Source: Clostridium gelidum (GTDB lineage: Bacteria; Bacillota; Clostridia; Clostridiales; Clostridiaceae). Taken from it: a DNA stretch of 64,000 nucleotides. Below the pieces are notes generated by a model. The model had not been told where the DNA came from. It was given only the letters and a program-made list of their open reading frames with translations, and made no database searches. Each line of letters begins with the position of its first letter. Position 1 is the stretch's first letter. The stretch lies in contig NZ_AP024849.1 of assembly GCF_019977655.1 (NCBI RefSeq), positions 4,373,001 through 4,437,000 of the forward strand, in the 5' to 3' direction. Below are positions 9,075-17,403 of the stretch, in pieces. Both the position numbers and the translations under genes were made by a program.

Positions 9075-9752
9075 ATGGGAATATTTTCACCGAACTTCCA
9101 ACGTGAAGGTCCTGGTGTAGAAAAAGATTCGCCTTCAAAAGAAGGTATATCATTATTTTTCGAACTATTTATTACAAGGTTTTGGGATATTCTTAAACTG
9201 AATATTATTTTTATTATTTATTGCATACCTATTGTCACAGTTGGTCCAGCTTTCGGCGCTTTGACCTCAATTACTATGTCAATGATTCAGCGTAAACATA
9301 TTTATATTTTCAGCGATTTTCATCAAGCATTTAAATCCAATTGGAAACAATCACTAATTTGTAGTTTTATAGTTGCTTTAACATTTACATTATTTGGTGT
9401 AGCACTATTCTTCTATTATAAATTGGCACAGCAACAACCTATATTTTATTGCATTTTCTTTGTATGCCTTTTCATTACCGTTTTGCTTGGATTTGCTTGT
9501 ATATATATTTATCCTTTGCTCACTACAATTTCCCTTCCTATAAAGGATATTTTTAAAAACTCTATATTTCTTAGTATAGTATGTCTGAAGAATGCATTAT
9601 TATCTGCTTTAGTTTGTGGGATTTTTTTAGGAATTAATATTGTCTTTTTCCCTTTAACTTTTCCAATTCTTTTAATTTTCACATTTAGTATGCTATCTTT
9701 TATTACCAGCTTTGCTGCATGGCCAGGAATAAAAAAATTCATTGTAAAATAA
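9075..9752 (+). CDS. YesL-family (DUF624) membrane protein
   Basis: 225 residues with five or six predicted membrane helices. The N-terminal stretch SPNFQREGPGVEKDSPSKEG followed by FFELFITRFWDILKLNIIF is characteristic of YesL/DUF624 proteins, which are encoded beside carbohydrate ABC importers in Firmicutes. Their biochemical role is not established. The start follows AAGGAG. It is divergent from araN and shares a motif with it, so joint regulation with the arabinan genes is likely. A miniature repeat element is inserted directly after its stop codon. Confidence 0.82.
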   Translation: MGIFSPNFQREGPGVEKDSPSKEGISLFFELFITRFWDILKLNIIFIIYCIPIVTVGPAFGALTSITMSMIQRKHIYIFSDFHQAFKSNWKQSLICSFIVALTFTLFGVALFFYYKLAQQQPIFYCIFFVCLFITVLLGFACIYIYPLLTTISLPIKDIFKNSIFLSIVCLKNALLSALVCGIFLGINIVFFPLTFPILLIFTFSMLSFITSFAAWPGIKKFIVK

Positions 9753-9756
9753 TTTA

Positions 9757-9915
9757 GGCACATGAAAATAAATAACAAGTCCAAAGTTGCCATGAATATT
9801 TTTCATCAGGCAAGGAGACTAATTGCCCTCATAGCGGGCCTATTAAGCCAATTTGCCGACGCTGCATGATGGGAAATAGGCTGGCAAATGGACTTGTTAT
9901 TTTTTTGATTGTGCC
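9757..9915. mobile_element. Miniature inverted-repeat element, longest copy
   Basis: 159 bp. Terminal inverted repeats of about 26 bp (GGCACATGAAAATAAATAAC... against GGCACAATCAAAAAAATAAC..., both continuing AAGTCC) are flanked by TTA on each side, a likely 3-bp target duplication. The GC-richer interior contains several short inverted segments (for example TTGCC/GGCAA) and no reading frame. It looks like a non-autonomous MITE. Derivatives occur at 20635-20719 and 21183-21230, and single ends at 29075-29087, 41438-41465 and 59068-59095. Confidence 0.8.
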
Positions 9916-9940
9916 TTAATTTCAATACATAATAACTTAT

Positions 9941-9987
9941 AAACTAAATTACCGGTATACAACATGTGTATACCGGTAATTTAGTTT
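9941..9987. terminator. Terminator hairpin downstream of exonuclease III gene
   Basis: A perfect 21-bp stem (9941-9961 with 9967-9987) around loop ACATG. It carries AAACTAAATT on one side and AATTTAGTTT on the other, so both strands end in U-rich sequence. It serves the minus-strand exonuclease gene. Confidence 0.75.
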
Positions 9988-10005
9988 GCAGTTTAATTAT
10001 TAATA

Positions 10006-10764
10006 CTATAGTTCAATCATTAATTCCACTGGACAATGATCTGAGCCTATTATTTCCATATGAATTTTAGAATCTTTTAATTTATCTTTTAAACTTTCTG
10101 AAACTAAAAAGTAATCTATTCTCCATCCTGCATTATTTGCCCTTGCATTAAATCTATATGACCACCATGAGTATGCATCTTCTTTATCTGGATAAAAATA
10201 TCTATATGTATCTATAAATCCAGCATCTAAAAGCTGTCCTATCTTACTTCTTTCCTCATCACTAAATCCAGCATTTTTTCTATTACTCTTAGGGTTTTTA
10301 AGATCTATTTCATTATGAGCAACATTTAAATCTCCACATACTATAACAGGTTTATTTTCTTCAAGAGACTTTAAATAATCTTTAAAGACATCTTCCCACA
10401 CCATTCTATAATCAATTCTTTCTAAACCTTGTTTTGAATTTGGAGTATAAACATTTACTAAATAGAACTCTTGAAATTCTAATGTGATTACTCTTCCTTC
10501 CGTATCATGCTCTTGAATTCCCATGCCTATTTTCACATTTATTGGTTCTTCCTTTGTAAATACTGCTGTACCTGAATATCCTTTTTTTTCTGCATAATTC
10601 CAGTAAGATTTGTAACCTTCTAAGTATAAATCTATTTGCCCCTCTTGAAGCTTGCTTTCTTGTATACAAAATATATCCGCATCTGCTTCTTTAAAATATT
10701 CTTCAAATCCTTTTTTTACACAAGCTCTTAATCCATTAACATTCCACGAAATTAACTTTTTCAC
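10006..10764 (-). CDS. xth: Exodeoxyribonuclease III (AP endonuclease family)
   Basis: 252 residues, the normal length for the ExoIII/ExoA family. Motifs in order: SWNVNGLRACV at the start, IQESKLQEGQ (metal-binding Glu), the GDLNVAHNEIDL segment, RIDYFLVS and the terminal SDHCPVEL. These are the catalytic and Mg-binding elements of class II AP endonucleases, which cleave DNA 5' to abasic sites in base-excision repair and also degrade 3' ends. The gene stands alone with its own terminator. Confidence 0.95.
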   Translation of the reverse strand: MKKLISWNVNGLRACVKKGFEEYFKEADADIFCIQESKLQEGQIDLYLEGYKSYWNYAEKKGYSGTAVFTKEEPINVKIGMGIQEHDTEGRVITLEFQEFYLVNVYTPNSKQGLERIDYRMVWEDVFKDYLKSLEENKPVIVCGDLNVAHNEIDLKNPKSNRKNAGFSDEERSKIGQLLDAGFIDTYRYFYPDKEDAYSWWSYRFNARANNAGWRIDYFLVSESLKDKLKDSKIHMEIIGSDHCPVELMIEL

Positions 10765-10923
10765 GTATATATCCTCCTACCTATCATGGTCAATAATTTT
10801 TATATAATAATAACTATTATATAGTATATTAAAATTATTATCTATATTTATTTTTAATTTAAAGTTCTTTTACGAACTGAAATAAAAATAATATTTTACT
10901 TTTTTCATTTTTCTGACATAACT

Positions 10924-10951
10924 TTGACACATTATAGTAATATAATAATAT
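10924..10951 (+). promoter_or_regulatory. Predicted sigma-A promoter, rightward
   Basis: TTGACA at 10924-10929, 16-base spacer, TAATAT at 10946-10951. No gene starts before the terminator at 11014, so the transcript would be either a ~95-nt RNA or a long 5' leader for the gene at 11245. Confidence 0.55.
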
Positions 10952-11013
10952 ATATAAAGTAGTTAATTACCCCTTATTAATTATAATAGTCATTTTGAAT
11001 AAAGAAATGGCAA

Positions 11014-11053
11014 AACCAAGTATAAGATCCCCTATCTTATACTTGGTTTTTTT
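11014..11053 (+). terminator. Intrinsic terminator in the leader
   Basis: AACCAAGTATAAGA pairs perfectly with TCTTATACTTGGTT (14 bp) around loop TCCCCTA-like sequence, followed by a run of T. No upstream plus-strand gene needs it, so it fits an attenuator or the end of a small RNA started at 10924-10951. Confidence 0.7.
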
Positions 11054-11064
11054 ATTTGTGAAAT

Positions 11065-11178
11065 GATCTTGGTTGCGCTTCACGCTTTTTTTATTGGGGA
11101 AAGTTCTTGGTTGCATTTCGTGCTTTTTTTATCAGGGAAAGTTCTTGATTGTGCTTCGCACTTTTTTTATATGGGTGT
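11065..11178 (+). repeat. Three 38-bp tandem units, each a mini-hairpin with T-tract
   Basis: Units at 11065-11102, 11103-11140 and 11141-11178. Each has CTTG(G/A)TT, then a hairpin, then TTTTTTTA. The hairpins are GCGcttcaCGC, GCAtttcgTGC and GTGCttcGCAC. The stem bases differ between units but remain paired, so the structure is conserved rather than the sequence. Confidence 0.8.
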
Positions 11179-11244
11179 ATTTTTTACTATTACTTGGTTA
11201 TACTCTTAAGATGCACTATTAATTATAAGAGGTGAAATAAAATT

Positions 11245-11886
11245 ATGAGAATACCAAAACATATAGGTATTATTCCTGATGGCAATAGACGTTGGGCTTT
11301 ATCCAATGAACTTAGCAAACATAAAGGATATGACCACGGAATAAATCCCGGGCTACAAGTTTTTAAATTATGCCAAAAAGAAAATGTTCAGGAAGTAACC
11401 TTTTATGGTTTTACAATAGATAATACAAAACGTCCTAGTGATCAAAAAGAAGCCTTCACAAAGGCTTGTATAGATTCAGTTATGCTTTTAACAAAAGAAA
11501 ATTGTGAAATATTAGTCTTAGGAAATACTGAATCTAGTTGTTTTCCCAAAGAATTATTACCATTTACCACCAGGCAAAAATTTGGCTTAGGTGGGATTAA
11601 AGCAAACTTTTTAATTAATTATGGTTGGGAATGGGATTTAAACTTATTAAAAAATAGTGATCCTTCAAAAAAGCACATTCAGCCATATTTACATTCAAAG
11701 GATATTTCTAGAATAGATCTTATAATACGATGGGGTGGACGAAGACGATTAAGTGGTTTATTACCAGTTCAATCAGTTTATTCAGATTTTTATATTTTAG
11801 ATAACTATTGGCCGGATTTTAAAGAAGAAGATTTTTGTAACGCGCTTTCCTGGTACAATGAACAAGACATAACTCTTGGGGGGTAA
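11245..11886 (+). CDS. Divergent cis-prenyltransferase (UppS-like)
   Basis: 213 residues, shorter than housekeeping undecaprenyl diphosphate synthase (about 250). It keeps HIGIIPDGNRRWA at the N-terminus with the catalytic Asp, and a C-terminal RWGGRRRLSGLLPVQSVYSD then YWPDF, corresponding to the diphosphate-binding RxxxxRLS and dimer elements. The GNRRWA form rather than GNGRWA, and RWGG for RTSG, set it apart from canonical bacterial UppS. It should condense isopentenyl diphosphate onto an allylic primer in cis; chain length and role cannot be told from sequence. It is probably an extra paralogue. The leader contains serial terminators. Confidence 0.78.
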   Translation: MRIPKHIGIIPDGNRRWALSNELSKHKGYDHGINPGLQVFKLCQKENVQEVTFYGFTIDNTKRPSDQKEAFTKACIDSVMLLTKENCEILVLGNTESSCFPKELLPFTTRQKFGLGGIKANFLINYGWEWDLNLLKNSDPSKKHIQPYLHSKDISRIDLIIRWGGRRRLSGLLPVQSVYSDFYILDNYWPDFKEEDFCNALSWYNEQDITLGG

Positions 11887-11924
11887 TTAAACTTTGGCTT
11901 CTTCAAACTATTAATAATTTTTGT

Positions 11925-11973
11925 ACTCCAATATAAATTATGTTATCATAATAATAAATTTATATATTGGAGT
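11925..11973 (+). promoter_or_regulatory. Hairpin sequestering the ribosome binding site of the DUF1294 gene
   Basis: ACTCCAATATAAATT (11925-11939) pairs with AATTTATATATTGGAGT (11957-11973, a two-base bulge). The right arm contains GGAGT, the ribosome binding site for the ATG at 11981, so the folded RNA would hide it. Confidence 0.5.
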
Positions 11974-11980
11974 GAAAATT

Positions 11981-12250
11981 ATGCTTAAAATTGGATTAAC
12001 ATATTTATTTATTATTAACTTGCTAGGGTTCTTTATAATGCTTATGGACAAGCAAAGAGCTATCCATAGAGAATGGAGAATACCCGAAAAGACTCTACTT
12101 GGAATTTCTGTTTTTGGCGGAGCTATTGGTATGCTATTTGGAATGTCTTGTTTTAGACATAAAACAAAGCATAAGAAGTTTACAATCGGGGTTCCGTTTA
12201 TACTTCTTATGCAGATTTTTCTAATTATATTATATTTTAAAGCGTACTAA
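11981..12250 (+). CDS. DUF1294 small membrane protein
   Basis: 89 residues from the ATG behind GGAGTG; an upstream in-frame TTG at 11921 has no site. Residues 2-20 and 67-86 are membrane helices, and residues 39-56 (LLGISVFGGAIGMLFGMS) a third. The motif MDKQRA...REWRIPEKTLL...RHKTKHKKF is the DUF1294 signature. Function unknown. Its last 14 bases overlap the convergent metA gene. Confidence 0.82.
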   Translation: MLKIGLTYLFIINLLGFFIMLMDKQRAIHREWRIPEKTLLGISVFGGAIGMLFGMSCFRHKTKHKKFTIGVPFILLMQIFLIILYFKAY

Positions 12251-13151
12251 GATCATAAGGTGTATTTTGATATACACAATAATTTAACCAATTACCAAAA
12301 ACTATGCTTGCAGGACCTCTCCATGTATATTGAGGGGTCTCATTTACATCGTTATTTTTGAAATAGTTTTTTGGTATTTCTATATTATCTCCCTTTTCTT
12401 TATCTCTTAGATATTCTTCTTTTAATGTATTTCTATCGTATTCCATATGCCCTGTTATAAATACATTTCTTCGGTTCTTTGTTGCTACAATAAATACTCC
12501 AGCATCTTCAGATTCAGATAAAATTTCAAGTTCTAGAACTTTTTCTATATCTTCACGTTTAACTTCAGTATGTCTAGAATGAGGCGCATAAAAAACATCA
12601 TCTAAACCTCTTGTAAGATCAGCCTTTTCATCATTTACCCCATGTGAAAATATTCCAAACATTTTTTCTTTCAAATCATATTTTGGTATATTATAGTGAT
12701 AATGCAAGCCAGCTTGAGCTGCCCAGCAAATGTGGACAGTTGAAAATACATTAGTTTTGCTCCACTCCATTATTTCAGTAAGCTCTTTCCAATATGTAAC
12801 ATCTTCAAATTCCATTTGCTCAACTGGAGCTCCAGTTATTAGAAGTCCATCAAATTTTTCATGTTTTATATCATCAAAGTAACTATAAAACTTATTTAAA
12901 TGTTCTGATGGTGTATTCTGAGAAACATAACTTTTAGTTTGAATGAGCTTTATTTCTACTTGCAACGGTGTATTAGATAAATATCTAAGTAATTGATTTT
13001 CTGTTACTATCTTTTTAGGCATTAAATTAAGAATTGCTATTTTTAGTGGTCTTATATCTTGATTATTAGCCCTCTCATCATTCATAATGAATATATTTTC
13101 ATTAGACAAAACCTGAAATGCAGGCAATTCCATAGGAATTCTTATTGGCAT
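12237..13151 (-). CDS. metA: Homoserine O-acetyltransferase of the MetA type
   Basis: 304 residues, full length. The catalytic triad is intact: Cys142 in VHICWAAQAG, His235 and Glu237 in ITGHMEYD. Residue 111 in ITGAPVE is Glu; in this family Glu111 is associated with acetyl-CoA use and Gly111 with succinyl-CoA, so acetyl transfer is the better call despite the usual succinyltransferase name. The product feeds methionine synthesis. Start behind AAGGGGG. A sigma-A promoter lies about 100 bp upstream; no S-box or T-box riboswitch was seen in the leader. Confidence 0.93.
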   Translation of the reverse strand: MPIRIPMELPAFQVLSNENIFIMNDERANNQDIRPLKIAILNLMPKKIVTENQLLRYLSNTPLQVEIKLIQTKSYVSQNTPSEHLNKFYSYFDDIKHEKFDGLLITGAPVEQMEFEDVTYWKELTEIMEWSKTNVFSTVHICWAAQAGLHYHYNIPKYDLKEKMFGIFSHGVNDEKADLTRGLDDVFYAPHSRHTEVKREDIEKVLELEILSESEDAGVFIVATKNRRNVFITGHMEYDRNTLKEEYLRDKEKGDNIEIPKNYFKNNDVNETPQYTWRGPASIVFGNWLNYCVYQNTPYDLSTL

Positions 13152-13247
13152 TCCTAAAGTCCCCCTTCTATTTAAATATTTTATTTCGTAAAATTATTTT
13201 ATTTAACTCTCTACAAATAAATGTCTGTTTAAAGACACCATATTACT

Positions 13248-13275
13248 ATTATATCAAAGTTCTATGCCTTATCAA
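13248..13275 (-). promoter_or_regulatory. Predicted metA promoter
   Basis: On the minus strand TTGATA, 16 bases, TATAAT. This gives a leader of roughly 90 nt before metA containing a small TGTC...GACA stem. Confidence 0.6.
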
Positions 13276-13595
13276 CATTAATAAAATTAATTATATACAT
13301 TCTATTTTGTTTTATTATTTAATTTTGTATAAAATCACCTAATCCAGGCAATTAATATTATTATATTTTACATATTTCTCAAATTTTAATTTTACCATTG
13401 ATTATTTATAAAATTTATTTCGTCTATCTTTACATTTTAATATTAATTACTGTGTATAATTATGAATTTTTTGATATTTTTATTTGAAATCATTAAATAG
13501 TCAAAATCATGATTTCCTATGCTAGTTATGAGGAAAAATCCAACTTATATTTATGCTATACTTATAGCTATACACTAGAAAAGGGGGCATATATA
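13276..13595. other. AT-rich gap upstream of the lactonase gene
   Basis: About 320 bases between the metA promoter and the lactonase start. No recognisable gene or structure; an in-frame ATG at 13509 has no ribosome binding site and is not used as the start. Confidence 0.5.
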
Positions 13596-14654
13596 ATGGT
13601 ACTACATCAAAATATTATCTTGGGGTTTATTGGAACTTATACTAAAAATAAAAGCAAAGGAATTTATCGAATTAATTTCGATATAACTTCTGGTAAAATT
13701 CAAAAAAGTAATTTAACTTATGAAATAGAAAATCCTACATATTTATCCATCGATAAAGTACGACATATTGTTTATTCCACTTGTAAAATTGGTGAAAAGT
13801 CTGGGGTATCATCATTTAAATATTGGCAAGAACAATATAAACTGTATTTAATAAATTCTAATCTTTCTGAAGAGAAGCCACCTTGTCATGTAAGTATAAG
13901 TAATATCAAACAAGTCTTAATTTCATCAAATTATCATGAAAATAAAATGCTTGTTTACAATACCTTAGATGGATTAATATTAAATTCTCCTGCACTTGGT
14001 AAACATAGTGGTTATAGCATAAATATTTCAAGGCAAGAAAAACCTCATATTCACTGTTCTATGTTCACAGCTGATGAAAAGTATATTTTATCCGTTGATT
14101 TAGGCATCGATAAAATGATAATTTATACCTTAGAAGATAATAACCTTGTAAAAAAAGATAACCTTAGTTATTCCTTTCCACCTGGAACAGGTCCTAGACA
14201 TATAACTTATTCCAAGACAAAGCCTTTTTACTATATATTAAGTGAGTTAACTTCAGAAGTTTTTGTTTTTAAGTATAACTCAAAATCAGAAAATCCTTTT
14301 ATTAACATTCAAGCTTTGAGTAGTTTACCTAAATATTATAGCGGTAACAAATCAGGTGCAGCTGTGCGTATTCATGAAAATAATAAATTTTTATACACTT
14401 CTGATAGAGCCAATAACTCTTTAAGCTTATTTTTTATAAACCAAGATAATGGAAAATTAAAATATATAGATACTTTTTCTTGTAATGGAGATTCACCTAG
14501 AGATTTTCAATTAGACCCAACAGGTAATTTCTTACTTTGTGCTAATGAAAACTCCGATAATATATCTATATTTTCTATCAATCAAACAACAGGTGTATTA
14601 ACATTTATAAACTCAGAAACTATTCCAACACCTACTTGTATAGAATTTGCTTAA
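13596..14654 (+). CDS. 6-phosphogluconolactonase-like beta-propeller protein
   Basis: 352 residues from the ATG behind AAGGGGG. The whole length is a seven-bladed propeller of the lactonase family PF10282 (YkgB/Pgl type): FIGTYTKNKSKGIYRI at the start, PPGTGPRHITYS in the middle, and SCNGDSPRDFQLDPTGNFLLCANENSDNISIF near the end in consecutive blades. Members hydrolyse 6-phosphogluconolactone, though distant members may act on other lactones or none. No signal peptide, so cytoplasmic. It stands alone. Confidence 0.82.
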   Translation: MVLHQNIILGFIGTYTKNKSKGIYRINFDITSGKIQKSNLTYEIENPTYLSIDKVRHIVYSTCKIGEKSGVSSFKYWQEQYKLYLINSNLSEEKPPCHVSISNIKQVLISSNYHENKMLVYNTLDGLILNSPALGKHSGYSINISRQEKPHIHCSMFTADEKYILSVDLGIDKMIIYTLEDNNLVKKDNLSYSFPPGTGPRHITYSKTKPFYYILSELTSEVFVFKYNSKSENPFINIQALSSLPKYYSGNKSGAAVRIHENNKFLYTSDRANNSLSLFFINQDNGKLKYIDTFSCNGDSPRDFQLDPTGNFLLCANENSDNISIFSINQTTGVLTFINSETIPTPTCIEFA

Positions 14655-14686
14655 TATATTTTTTTTAATTAAATATGTGTTCAAAA

Positions 14687-14722
14687 AAGCCTTCTAATCG
14701 CAAAATTGCCATTAGAAGGCTT
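14687..14722 (-). terminator. Terminator of the YgiQ gene
   Basis: AAGCCTTCTAAT pairs with ATTAGAAGGCTT (12 bp). On the minus strand the hairpin is followed by TTTTTT; on the plus strand by A, so it ends the leftward transcript. Confidence 0.8.
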
Positions 14723-14736
14723 AAAAAAGTGAATTT

Positions 14737-16821
14737 CTATTTACGTTTAGCTTTAGTTTTTGTACTAGATTTTCCTTTACCTACTCCGGTACTTTTTCCT
14801 CTGCTGGTTTGAGTTTTATCACTATATTTACTTTCATTTTTATTTTTGTTTTTCCCATCATTTTTATCTTTAAATTTCCCTTGAACATGCGCGTTTTTAT
14901 CGTTTGATTTCCCAGTTTTATTCCTATTTTTTTCTGCAGTACTTCCTGTACCTTTATAAGAATTGTTTTTATTATTTTCTCCTTGGACTTGCGTTTCTCT
15001 ATATCTATTAGTACTCCCGTGATTCTTATCTCTTATAAGACACTCAGGTCCATTTCCAATTAAATCTGTTCTTCCAGCTTCAGTTAGTGCTTCATATACC
15101 AATGTATAATACTTTGGATTTTTAAATTGAAGAAGTGCCCTTTGCATAGCTTTTTCATGTTTAGTCTTCGGTACATATACTTCTTTCATCGTCATTGGGT
15201 CAAGTCCTGTATAATACATTGTAGTCGCTGGTGTCCCTGGTGTAGGATAAAAATCTTGTACTTGCTCTGGTTGATAATTTGTATCCCTTAGGTATTCTGC
15301 AAGTTCAATAGCACAATCTAATGTACTCCCTGGATGCGAAGACATTAAATATGGAATTATATATTGTTTTTTTCCTATTTTCTTTGTTAATTTCTCAAAT
15401 TTAGCTACAAATTTATCATACGTTTCCCCTGCTGGTTTACCCATGTATTTTAAAACATCTTTTGAAACATGTTCTGGTGCTACTTTCAACTTGCCACTTA
15501 CATGATGTTCTACTAATTCTTTAAAGAAAGTATCATCTTTATCAGCCATAATATAATCATATCTAAGCCCCGAACGAACAAATGCTTTTTTTACGCCTGG
15601 AACATTTCTTATAGCTCTAAGCAAATCTAAATATTCACTATGATCTACATCCATATTTTCGCAAACATCAGGTGATAAACATTCTTTTCCTTTGCAAGCA
15701 CCAAATGCTAATTGTTTACTACATGCTGGTTTTCTAAAGTTAGCAGTTGGGCCTCCAACATCATGTATATATCCTTTAAAGTCAGGTAAATTTGTAATTT
15801 CCTCAACTTCTTTTAATATTGATTCCTTACTTCTACTTTGAACAACTCTTCCTTGATGAAAAGTTATAGCACAAAATTTACAATCTCCAAAACAACCTCT
15901 TGAGCTTACTGTACTAAACTTAACTTCTTCAATTGCAGCAATTCCACCTTTACCTTCATATATTGGATGATAATTCTTCATATATGGAAGTCCATAAACT
16001 TCATCTAACTCTTCTCTATTTAAAGGTGTCTCTGGTTTATTTTGAACTACATACTTATTTCCATGTTTTTGTACAATAATATGACCTCTTACTGAATCTT
16101 GTTCTTCATATTCAATTTTGCTTGCTTTTGCATACTTGTATCTATCTGTACAAACTTCTTTATATGATGGATTTTCAATATAATCCTGAACATCTTCTAA
16201 ACTTTCTGTTGCATAGCAAGTACCTCGTACATAAGTTATATCCTTTGCAGCAACTCCATTTTTCAGACTTTCTGCAACTGCTACAATTTGTTTTTCCCCC
16301 ATGCCATAAATAAGTAGATCTGCTGTACTATCAATAAGTATTGATTTTCTTACTTTGTCACTCCAATAATCATAGTGTGCAAATCTTCTAAGACTTGCTT
16401 CTATTCCACCAATAACAATATTAATATCCTTATACGCTTCCCTTATTTTATTACAGTAAACAATAGTTGCCATATCTGGTCTAAGTCCCATCTCACCACC
16501 TGGTGAATAAAGATCTTTTTCACGTAATCTCTTGCTTACTGTGTAATGGTTAACCATAGAATCCATATTTCCTGCATTAACTAAAAATCCATATTTAGGT
16601 CTCCCTAATTTTTGAAAATCATAAACTGACTTCCAATCAGGTTGTGCTATTATTCCAACCTTATATCCATGTGCTTCAAGAACTCTTGAAATAATTGCAG
16701 TTCCAAAACTATGATGATCTATATATGCATCAGCTGTGACTATTATAAAATCACATTCATCCCAGCCTCTTTCTTTCATATCCTTTTTGCTTATTGGTAA
16801 AAACTTTTTTTCATTTATCAT
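14737..16821 (-). CDS. YgiQ-family radical SAM protein
   Basis: 694 residues. An N-terminal B12-binding-like region is followed by a radical SAM domain with the cluster motif at Cys310, Cys314 and Cys317 (RGCFGDCKFCAIT). A C-terminal section around VQDFYPTPGTPATTMYYTG is typical of YgiQ/UPF0313. The last 100 residues are a low-complexity Lys/Asn/Gly tail, likely disordered and perhaps nucleic-acid binding. The substrate of this family is unknown. Its own terminator follows at 14687-14722. Confidence 0.92.
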   Translation of the reverse strand: MINEKKFLPISKKDMKERGWDECDFIIVTADAYIDHHSFGTAIISRVLEAHGYKVGIIAQPDWKSVYDFQKLGRPKYGFLVNAGNMDSMVNHYTVSKRLREKDLYSPGGEMGLRPDMATIVYCNKIREAYKDINIVIGGIEASLRRFAHYDYWSDKVRKSILIDSTADLLIYGMGEKQIVAVAESLKNGVAAKDITYVRGTCYATESLEDVQDYIENPSYKEVCTDRYKYAKASKIEYEEQDSVRGHIIVQKHGNKYVVQNKPETPLNREELDEVYGLPYMKNYHPIYEGKGGIAAIEEVKFSTVSSRGCFGDCKFCAITFHQGRVVQSRSKESILKEVEEITNLPDFKGYIHDVGGPTANFRKPACSKQLAFGACKGKECLSPDVCENMDVDHSEYLDLLRAIRNVPGVKKAFVRSGLRYDYIMADKDDTFFKELVEHHVSGKLKVAPEHVSKDVLKYMGKPAGETYDKFVAKFEKLTKKIGKKQYIIPYLMSSHPGSTLDCAIELAEYLRDTNYQPEQVQDFYPTPGTPATTMYYTGLDPMTMKEVYVPKTKHEKAMQRALLQFKNPKYYTLVYEALTEAGRTDLIGNGPECLIRDKNHGSTNRYRETQVQGENNKNNSYKGTGSTAEKNRNKTGKSNDKNAHVQGKFKDKNDGKNKNKNESKYSDKTQTSRGKSTGVGKGKSSTKTKAKRK

Positions 16822-17018
16822 ATTTGCACCTACTTAATTTTCTTATGTTTTTAATTTTCTCTTTCGCTATTATAACATAAAGAAACTTAATCTGTATCAT
16901 TTACAATATGAATTGAAATAAAAATCCAAAGTCATTCTTTATTGTGTAACACTTTTTAATTATGTTGAATATATTATTACTATAACAAATGATTAGATAT
17001 GCAAAGGAGAAATGAATT

Positions 17019-17153
17019 ATGAGTAGTTGTAATAGAAATTGCTGTAGGCATCACCGTAGAAATTGTTGTTGCAATAACTGTTGTGGATTTAATAATGGAT
17101 TTAATGGTGGATTTAATTCATTCTTTTGGTTACCTTTCTTATTTTTCTTATAA
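17019..17153 (+). CDS. Small cysteine-rich protein with hydrophobic C-terminus
   Basis: 44 residues behind a good AAAGGAG site. The first half is basic and Cys-rich (8 Cys in 22 residues, in pairs or triplets such as RNCCRHHRRNCCCNNCCGF). The second half is Gly/Asn/Phe then a short hydrophobic tail (FFWLPFLFFL). The layout recalls small spore-coat or YjcZ-like peptides of Firmicutes, but I do not recognise the family. It has its own terminator at 17266-17304. A sporulation or metal-linked role is speculation. Confidence 0.65.
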   Translation: MSSCNRNCCRHHRRNCCCNNCCGFNNGFNGGFNSFFWLPFLFFL

Positions 17154-17265
17154 AAATAACTAACTTCCACTTATATTATTAAAATTATTCACAATTACAA
17201 ATATACAAAAGATTAAATCTTCATGGATATTATGTTATAAAATTAACAACAAATATCATATGAAA

Positions 17266-17310
17266 AAGACCTAAAAGATATATTAATTTAATCTTTTAGG
17301 TCTTGATTTT
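17266..17310. terminator. Bidirectional terminator
   Basis: AAGACCTAAAAGAT pairs perfectly with ATCTTTTAGGTCTT; ATTTTTTAT follows on the plus strand and TTTTT on the minus strand. It ends the small Cys-rich gene and the leftward DUF711 operon. Confidence 0.8.
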
Positions 17311-17403
17311 TTATAAGGATTTATATATGTAATTATTTGTTACAGTCTCTAATTCATTTCTCACTTTTAATCTATTCCCGTATTTACTTAAATATATTTT
17401 AGG

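Larger units (their letters stand above)
10765..11244. promoter_or_regulatory. 480-bp leader region of the cis-prenyltransferase gene
   Basis: No gene. It contains, left to right, a TTGACA...TAATAT promoter (10924-10951), a strong terminator (11014-11053) and three 38-bp tandem units each ending in a small hairpin plus seven T (11065-11178). The start at 11245 follows an AGAGGTG site. See the separate entries. Confidence 0.6.

Noticed and set aside
9509..9793. Minus-strand frame overlapping the yesL-like gene and the miniature element
   Set aside because: Composition mirrors the yesL-like gene and the start lies inside the mobile element.
13152..13247. S-box or T-box leader upstream of metA
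   Set aside because: The roughly 90-nt leader has only a 4-bp hairpin and none of the conserved riboswitch or specifier elements.
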